NCBI GenBank assembly: GCA_030544235.1
Contig: CM060471.1
Coordinates: 3,022,848 to 3,086,847 of the forward strand
Direction: 5' to 3'
Source: Lepturacanthus savala
Taxonomy: Eukaryota > Chordata > Actinopteri > Scombriformes > Trichiuridae
DNA: 64,000 bases
Shown here: one piece after another, positions 57,711-64,000 of the stretch
Numbering within the stretch: position 1 is the first letter of the stretch
Layout: every line of letters starts with the position of its first letter
Notes under the pieces: model-generated
Told to the model about the DNA's origin: nothing
The model's input: the letters and a program-made list of their open reading frames with translations, nothing else
The model's database searches: none
Position numbers and translations under genes: made by a program

Positions 57711-58850
57711 AGACTGTGTTCCAAATTATGCAAATGATATTTTTCTCAGACTTTCCTAAATTGTCGATGCAATAACAGTCAGTGCAATTTTCATGTCATC
57801 AACCATTAGTTTAATGAATTTGAATGTTATTAAACAAAACTTCCAATGATAACAGTATTTTTCAAAAAAGAAAAATTTAAAATGCACTGTTCCAAATTAT
57901 TACGCACAACAGAGTTTTATAACATTTTATAGGTTGTTGTGAGCTGAAAATGCTCATCTTTTGAATTTGCAGCATTAGGCATTATATTTACTGAAATCAA
58001 AAGCTATTTCCACTAAAAACATTGTAGGTCAAGTTACATTTTAACATAAGACCCCTTATTTTATATCAGCTTCACTATTCTTGCATCCATTGACCTTGTG
58101 GGTTTCTGCTTGAATTTATTAGCAGGATGACAGAACAGGCTCCCAGAGCTGCTGTTTGAATATGAACTGCCTCACACCCTCATAGATCTTTTGCTGGAGG
58201 ATGCTCCATATATTGTCAATAGGGTTGAGGTCAGGGGAGGATGGACGCCACACAATGAGTTGCTCTCCTTTTATGCCCATAGCAGCCAATAATGCAGAGG
58301 TATTCCTGCAGCAGGAAATGGTGCATTCTCATGCATGAAGATGATTTTGCTACACAAAGCATGTTTTTTTTTTCTTTTTGTACCATGGAAGAATTCCACA
58401 TACCATACAGATGTCATTTTCACATCTTCAGGGAACCGAAAGGGGCTGACCAGTTCTCTCCCCATGATTCCGGCCCAAAACATGACTCCGCCTCCACCTC
58501 CTTGCTGACATTGCAGCCTTGTTGGGACATGGTGGCCGTCCACCAACCATCCACTACTGCATCCATCCATATTTCTGGGCCCACTGCAGCCATTTCTGCT
58601 TGTGAGCATTGTTTAGGGGTGGCTGAATAGAAGTTTGACGCATAACTGTGACCTTTGGAGAATCCTATACCTTGATGTTTGTGGGACTCCAGAGGAACCA
58701 GCAGCTTCAAATATCTGTTTTCTGCTTTGTGACGGTGTTTTAGCAGCTGCTCTCTTAATCTGATGTTTTAGTCTGGCATAAATCTTCCTCATTGTGCCTT
58801 TATATACACAAACCTGTGTGAGCTCTGAATAACTCACAAACTCTTAACAA
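57711..58850 (-). pseudogene. Degenerate Tc1/IS630-type transposase
   Basis: Starts near GTGTTCCAAATTATGCAAAT, a terminus of a common fish element. The minus strand reads PKTPSQSRKQIF-type DNA-binding sequence near 58740, then RLQCQQGGGGGVMFWAGIMG, then IIFMHENAPFPAAGI, where relatives have an aspartate in place of the glutamate before NAP. Several frameshifts are present. The outer right end is missing and family A sequence resumes at 58852. Confidence 0.75.
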
Positions 58851-58909
58851 AAAATGGCAACACTATGCAAAAGAGGGTTATTCTACCCAAAGAATCTAAA
58901 ATTAAATTA

Positions 58910-59085
58910 TTAAATTATGGCTGCAGTGGATTCAATAAGCATCTGAGGAGGAGAACTGGTAACATCATCAGGGAGACAGCACATCCAAGGTCTCATCTGT
59001 TTGAGCCACTTCCATCTGGCAGGAGATACAGGACAATCGAATGAAAACCAGCTTTTCCCCAGGGCAGTGGTGTCCATTTCTTCCC
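58910..59085 (+). pseudogene. LINE C-terminal fragment
   Basis: Plus-strand reading FNKHLRRRTGNIIRETAHPR, then SHLFEPLPSGRRYRTIE, then stop, then KPAFPQ. The SHPLH-LFELLPSGRRYR pattern is typical of the C-terminal region of several fish non-LTR retrotransposons. The clade is not fixed. Confidence 0.6.
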
Positions 59086-59235
59086 CTCAAGGACTGTCAC
59101 AAACGTACACACTGATGTCTCACATGCAGCCAGACACTATTTATTAGTGTTATGCTGTCATTTCTTTTCTGATGTTTCTTTAGGGAAAAGAGTTCAGTCA
59201 ACCAATTTTTGTTGTACTAAGGTATATTTTTATAG

Positions 59236-60270
59236 TGCATGCGGAAAGTATTCACAGAGCTTCACTTTTTCCACATTTTGTTATGTTACAGCCTTATTCC
59301 TAAATCGATTCATTTTTTTCTTCAAAATTATACACAGAACATCCCATAATGACAATGTGAAACCGTTTTTTTTTTTTTTTTTAGATTCTTGCAAACTTAT
59401 TAAAATTAAACAACTAAGAAATCACATGTACATAAGAGCGTATTCACAGCCTTTGCCATGAAGCTCAAAATTGAGCTCAGGTTCATCCTGTTTCCATTGA
59501 TCATCCTTGAGATGTTTCTACAGCTTAATTGGAGTCCACCTGTGGTAAATTCAGTTAATTGGACATGATTTGGAAAGGCACACACCTGTCTATATAAGGT
59601 CCCACAGTTGACAGTGATGTCAGAGCACAAACCAAGCATGAAGTCAAAAGGAATTGTCTGTTGACCTGCGAGACAGGATTGTCTCCAGGCACAGATCTGG
59701 GGAAGGAAACAGAAACATTTCTGCTGCTTTGAAGGTCCCAAAGAGCATAGTGGCCTCCATCATCTGTAAATGGAAGAAGTTCAGAACCACCAGGACTCTT
59801 CCTAGAGCTGGGCGGCCATCTAAACTGAGAGATCGGGGGAGAAGGGCCTTAGTCAGGGAGGTGACTAAGAACCCGATGGTCACTCTGTCAGAGCTTCAGC
59901 GTTCCTCTGTGGAGAGAGGAGAACCTTCCAGAAGGACAACCATCTCTGCAGCAATCCACCAATCAGGCCTGTATGGTAGAGTGGCGGAAGCCAACTCCTT
60001 AGTAAAAGGAACATGGCAGCCCACCTGGAGTTTGACAAAGGGCACCAGAAGGACTCTCAGACCATGAGTAACAACATTCTCTTGTCTGATGAGACAAAGA
60101 TTGAACTCTTTGGTGTGAATGCCAGGTGTCATGTTTGGAAGAATCCAGGCACCACTTATCACCAGGTCAATACCATCTCTACAGTGAAGCTGTGGGGATG
60201 TTTTTCAGCAGCAGGAACTGGGAGACTAGTCAGGATATAGGGAAAGATGAATGCAGCAATGTACAGAGAT
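59236..60270 (+). mobile_element. Tc1 element, 3'-truncated
   Basis: The left arm AGTGCATGCGGAAAGTATTC and an inner direct-repeat-like GCGTATTCACAGCC (about 59438) mark an IR/DR Tc1. The 3' third, including the right terminus, is missing, replaced by a (CA)-rich stretch and a hAT MITE. Confidence 0.85.
59638..60270 (+). pseudogene. Tc1 transposase, frameshifted and truncated
   Basis: ATG at 59638 is followed by an extra A (AAGTCAAAAGGAATTG), which throws the N-terminus out of frame. The main frame resumes at SVDLRDRIVSRHRSGEGNRN and runs through the DNA-binding domain (SIVASIICKWKKF, with an RAGRPSKL linker). It shifts again near 60005 to EFDKGHQKDSQTMSNNILLS and the first aspartate segment DETKIELFGVN. 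The GGGSIM loop is deleted (TVKLWGCFSAAGTG), and the second aspartate and glutamate regions are absent. Confidence 0.85.
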
Positions 60271-60295
60271 GTACACACCCACACACATACACACA

Positions 60296-61010
60296 TAGGG
60301 ATGGGAATTGATACAATTTTTGCAATTCTGATTCCATTATTGATACTGCTTAATGATACGATTCTGTATCGATTCTCTTATCAATTCTAATTTCGGAAAA
60401 TAGGAGTTTGATTAGGATAAAGTTTGTTTACTTGGAAGTCACGACCTTACAAACTCAACAGTGAGGTCAAAAGAAATAAAATAAATTCTTCTTTTTATAA
60501 AGAAATCAAAAATAACAAGGAAAGATAAATACTTTCAAATACAACGGACCAGTGCATAGTGCAATCTGAAAATACAATGAAGAATTAACAATTCTTTTGC
60601 AGAAAAATAGGCACGTCTTCTAAGGATACGTAACCGTAGAGGTGATAGCTTGGCTACTGCAACTACTCCTGGGTTGAGATGTATCACTTTGAAGCATCAC
60701 AAACACATCAAATGACTGCAAGTCATTTGTTGCCGTCCTTATTTCATAAAGTGAAGCCAAACTTTTGGAGCTTTTGAATCTGGTGGGCGCCATTGTTGTT
60801 TACAACATGCTAAACCGGTGTAACTTCATCAAATAATTCGTCATGCTTGCTGGAATCCAGCGTTGTGTAACTTGTATAAGTTACATGACATAGATTCATG
60901 CTGAGTGGAATCAATAAGAGAATTGTTAGACAAACTGCCAAACGATTCCATGGAATTGAAACACACAGAACCGGTTCTCTACAGGAACCAGTTCTCGATT
61001 CCCATCCCTA
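60296..61010. mobile_element. Non-autonomous hAT element
   Basis: The ends are TAGGGATGGGAATTGA and the complement of TAGGGATGGGAATCGA. Flanking octamers TACACACA (60288-60295) and TACACACT (61011-61018) differ at one base, as expected for an aged 8-bp hAT duplication. The 715-bp interior has no transposase frame. Confidence 0.8.
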
Positions 61011-61011
61011 T

Positions 61012-62480
61012 ACACACTGGCTGAGTACAGAGGAACCATGTCAGGAAACACTGCTGTCTGTGCTGGAGAAAGTTCCACGGCCCAGGTCGGAGCACCACAG
61101 CTAAGGTGCAACTAAACCATGAGAGGACCCATGACACTGCAGCAAAAGACCACCACAGAACCGCGGATCCACCACCCACCCCAGCCGGTGACCCCATGAG
61201 AAGCAGCATCCCAACCCTGGCCAATAACAGCCTCCAGCACAGAGGGCAAACACTGAGGAAACACTGGATAGATAGAATGAAAAATAAATTAAATAAAAAT
61301 AAAATCAATAAATTATTAAAAGCTAAAATTCACATGAAAAACATAAAGGAATGTTTAAAACAAAACCCAGGTAAATATATGAAATAAAAGAATGTAATAA
61401 AACAACAATTGCGATAAAAGCCAGATTAAGTATAAGAGTATGAAAGTAAAAAAAAATGATAAAATAAAATAACAAATAAGAATAACTAAGATATAATAGA
61501 ATAAGATACAATAAGATAACTAAAAAGGATGAGACAAAATTATTATTAAAAACACTGGTTAAATGCCAAATTAAATAGATGGGTCTTGAGCCTATTTTTA
61601 AAAATATTAACGCTCTCTGCAGCCCTCAGGTCCTCCGGCAGGCTGTTCCACAGATGGGGGGCATAAAACTGGAAGGACGTTTCCCCATATGTTCATGTTC
61701 TTTCACTGGGAATAGATAAAAGGCCGGTGTCAGAGGACCTGAGGGTCCACAAGGGTTCGTATGGTGAAAGCAGTTCATGTCTCCTGATGACAGCCAAGTG
61801 GGAGCATATATAAATTGAAAAGAATTGGTCCTAAAATTGATCCTTGGGGCACACCACATTTTATTTCATGCATTCTTGAGGAGCATGTATCCAAACTTAC
61901 CAGGAATTTTCTATCTGAGATTCTATGTGAGATAGGAAGTAAACCACTTAAAAACAGTACCAGAGAAGTCAACAGTATCTAAAGTAAAATCATAAATGAT
62001 GAAATCACAAGGGGTGGGTAATAAAACTGGAGGGTGTTTAGCAGAGAAGTCAATAAAATTTGCAGTGTTTCCTTTAACATTTCCTGGCAGTTCTCACCGC
62101 GGCCTCCCGTTGTATAAAACCAGTGATGTTAAAAAAAACACACAGTAATGGCCGGACACGGCCAAGTCAACAACAGAGAACACACTGGCTGAGAGGCCAT
62201 AGCTAATAACCAGGTCCAGAGTGTGTCCCCTGATGTGAGTCAGCCATGTGACATGTTGGGTAAAATCTATATAGCTATGAAGGTTTAAAAACTCTTTAGT
62301 CATGTGGTCGGATGACTTATCTATGTGCAAATTAAAATCACTAGATAAAATTATAAAATTGTAAGCATGGATTATTGATAAAAATTCGGAGAAATGACCA
62401 ATAAAAGCAGCATCATGTTTAGGAAGTTAGTAATTTGTGATGCAAAGAATGGTCGGGCTGCTAAAAACAAACGCATGGTG
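61012..62480 (-). pseudogene. L2-type LINE remnant (EN and RT pieces, 3' UTR)
   Basis: On the minus strand, 62330-62094 encodes an endonuclease-domain segment (MTKEFLNLHSYIDFTQHVTW, LDLVISYG, DLAVSGHYCVFF). Bases 61972-61780 encode reverse-transcriptase motif IKCGVPQGSILGPILFNLYM. After an internal deletion a C-terminal piece (FMPPICGTACRRT) follows, then an AT-rich 3' region to about 61020. Frames are broken and most of RT is gone. Recalled similarity is to the L2/Maui-type LINEs of fish. Its 3' end abuts the hAT element at 61010. Confidence 0.8.
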
Positions 62481-62589
62481 TTCAAAGGTGGTGTACTGAT
62501 CAAATGAGATGTTTTTTGATGCAATGGTTTTCACTTCATAGTTGTGCCTTATCAGGGTTAATTAGTGGAATTTCTTGCTTTAACAATCA

Positions 62590-62722
62590 GAGTAAAGAGT
62601 GGCTATTTTGAAGAAACTAGAATATAAAACATGTTTTTAGTTATTTCACCTTTTTTTGTTGAGTACATAACACCATAAACATGTATTCATTCATAGATTT
62701 GATGCCTTCAGTGAGAATCTAC
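62590..62722 (-). mobile_element. Fragment of Tc1-derived foldback MITE
   Basis: AGAGTGGCTATTTTGAAGAA, ATATAAAACATGTTTT and TTGATGCCTTCAGTGAGAAT match one arm of the element at 711-1014. Confidence 0.7.
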
Positions 62723-62925
62723 CCTATCAGGCTTCATCCATGCAGATATACAGACGGGGGTTAATTAACAAGAGAAACTTGGTTGGATCAACTTTAAACA
62801 CTTTATTTAAGTCCATTACTGCAGAAAAGCTGTAAGTCTAAGTTGTTAACTATTACTAGATTCCTGAAAATCGATAGCTGTCTTTTTTGGGTCATTGGGT
62901 AGTTAACTGATTATTTTTATACCAT

Positions 62926-63235
62926 TTAAATGTCCCATATTCGACACTTTCCTGTTTTTATTGTGAATTTTGATCCCTAACAAGATTTGAAGTAGCAAAG
63001 ATCGTATATAGTTTTACACTTCTTTTCTCCAGCTTCTTTCTAAGCCTCTCCTCCTCCTCTTTAAATGGCTGTGGGGGGTGTTGGTGGTGACTGTATAGTA
63101 GTGACATCACAACTTCATGTAAGTCATGACTGCTTGTTTTAAGGCTCAGTTTCTGAATACCGGCTGTGTATGTTTCTCTGTGGATTGAGTGTTTTTTAAA
63201 CATGGGACAGTATTAATACACTCTCCTGTCATATA
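62926..63235. repeat. Probable MITE remnant (TTTAAATGTCCCATATT)
   Basis: The left end resembles the TTAAAGGTCCCATATT terminus of a common teleost MITE, and CTTGTTTTAAGGCTCAGTTT with TCTGTGGATTGAGTGTTTT are internal blocks of the same repeat as recalled. The right end is not found. Confidence 0.45.
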
Positions 63236-63451
63236 TACAGTCAAACAATTGTTGAAAGTTAGCAGTTAGGAATTCAATCTAGTTTGATATGGGAGGATAC
63301 ATGTCAAGACAAGACATTTTAAAAATAATTTTAAATAAAGAGATTGTGGTTTGAGGCACATCATGGGTTATTTTCTTTCTTCCTTTAAGGGAGCAGAATA
63401 TGTGTTGCAGAGTTTGAACATTATATGTACATATTTAGCAAGTTATCAATC

Positions 63452-63467
63452 TCTCTCTCTCTCTCTC
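63452..63467. repeat. (CT)n microsatellite
   Basis: Short CT repeat followed by an AT-rich stretch. Confidence 0.8.
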
Positions 63468-63524
63468 ATATAAATATATGTACTGCGTACTGCGTATATA
63501 TGCTCTGCGTGTGTGGTGTAACCC

Positions 63525-63843
63525 CCCGAAAATCTTGATACCAGACAGTTTAACACTCTTTTTAAAAAATTTAAAACAAATGCTATCAACAAGTTTTATA
63601 TTCTAGGTGGATTATATATCTAAAATGTATCTTTTTTTGGTTGCACCATTTGACATTTCATGTCACAAAATCTCACTTAATCATTATTTTTATATAAAAA
63701 ATGATACAAATGGACTTTTAAATAACAAAAAAACAACATGAACACAAAATGTACTTTTTTATTGACCTGATGAATGATTCTTAAAACTGTATTTTAAGTT
63801 TTCCACTTTCTCATCTTGCCAAACATCATTTGTCACTGACCCA
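63525..63843 (-). mobile_element. MITE family D copy (left end missing)
   Basis: Ends CATTTGTCACTGACCCA and carries CTTGATACCAGACAGTTTAA and TCTAGGTGGATTATATATCT in the same order as the copy at 49645. The opposite terminus is not recognisable. Confidence 0.68.
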
Positions 63844-64000
63844 TATACACATATTATATTATTATACATATGTGCATGTTGTGTTATTTATAATAACACA
63901 AAATTCAGATCTGATGAGACTATAGACATGTATGCAATAAAATCCCTCAAAGCACGTTTGGTCCTGTAAATCATCAACTTACTGATGCAACACTGTGATG

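Larger units (their letters stand above)
56992..58877 (+). mobile_element. piggyBac-type MITE, family A copy 10, split by nested insertions
   Basis: The left end CCTCCTTTTGCATGAAAT follows TTAA at 56988-56991. The right end GCAACACTATGCAAAAGAGG closes at 58877 before TTAT. Both ends carry the unusual TTTTGCAT in place of TATTGCAT, so they probably belong to one element. Between them lie a (TA)n tract and two Tc1-type remnants. Confidence 0.6.

Overview
This is a vertebrate nuclear window, almost certainly from a percomorph-like teleost. The evidence is one spliced gene of vertebrate type (CCSER2 family) whose introns are filled with fish-type repeats: Tc1/mariner elements, a Rex3 tail, an L2-type LINE, hAT and piggyBac-type miniature elements, and long (TA)n and (CA)n tracts. 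There are no operons, tRNA, rRNA or CRISPR arrays.

Host gene. The minus strand carries ccser2 (coiled-coil serine-rich protein 2). A CpG-rich promoter and probable non-coding first exon lie at about 51.6-52.6 kb. Twelve coding exons follow: 28903-30230, 27021-27188, 26769-26942, 23420-23493, 21649-21822, 9071-9161, 7334-7415, 5686-5823, 5192-5288, 4523-4606, 3973-4041 and 3601-3726. Each has a usable splice site at both ends. The reading phase stays open through every junction, giving 854 codons up to 3601, close to the roughly 830-residue mammalian protein. The last exon either splices on, probably past position 1, or reads through a (CA)n tract to a stop at 3532.

Mobile elements by region. 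1-3 kb: a piggyBac-type MITE, a Tc1 foldback element and Incomer-like DD36E copy 1. 5-13 kb: a (TA)n tract, a Rex3 tail, a Tc1 fragment, DD36E copy 2 and a retroelement remnant. 15-20.5 kb: a complete 540-bp TTAA-flanked MITE, DD36E copy 3 and a Tc1 with one nonsense codon. 22-27 kb: several MITEs and a Tc1 with an intact 340-codon transposase. 28-36 kb: the main ccser2 exon, MITEs, and a Sleeping Beauty-like Tc1 with a second intact transposase. 36-51 kb: a Tc1 relic, DD36E copy 4, an inverted-repeat element, and a hAT derivative with perfect 8-bp target duplications. 52.7-63 kb, upstream of the promoter: a nest of piggyBac-type, hAT, Tc1, L2 and MITE remnants.

I see no clearly new biological system. 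The points best worth following are: two DD36E copies sharing one frameshift; two intact DD34E transposases inside introns of one gene; a TTAA-flanked MITE family (about ten copies) carrying a 20-bp palindrome that resembles an RFX X-box; a 58-bp perfect palindrome at 6328-6385; and a (CA)n tract next to the last ccser2 splice donor that may choose between two C-termini. Family names come from recalled similarity, not from a database search.
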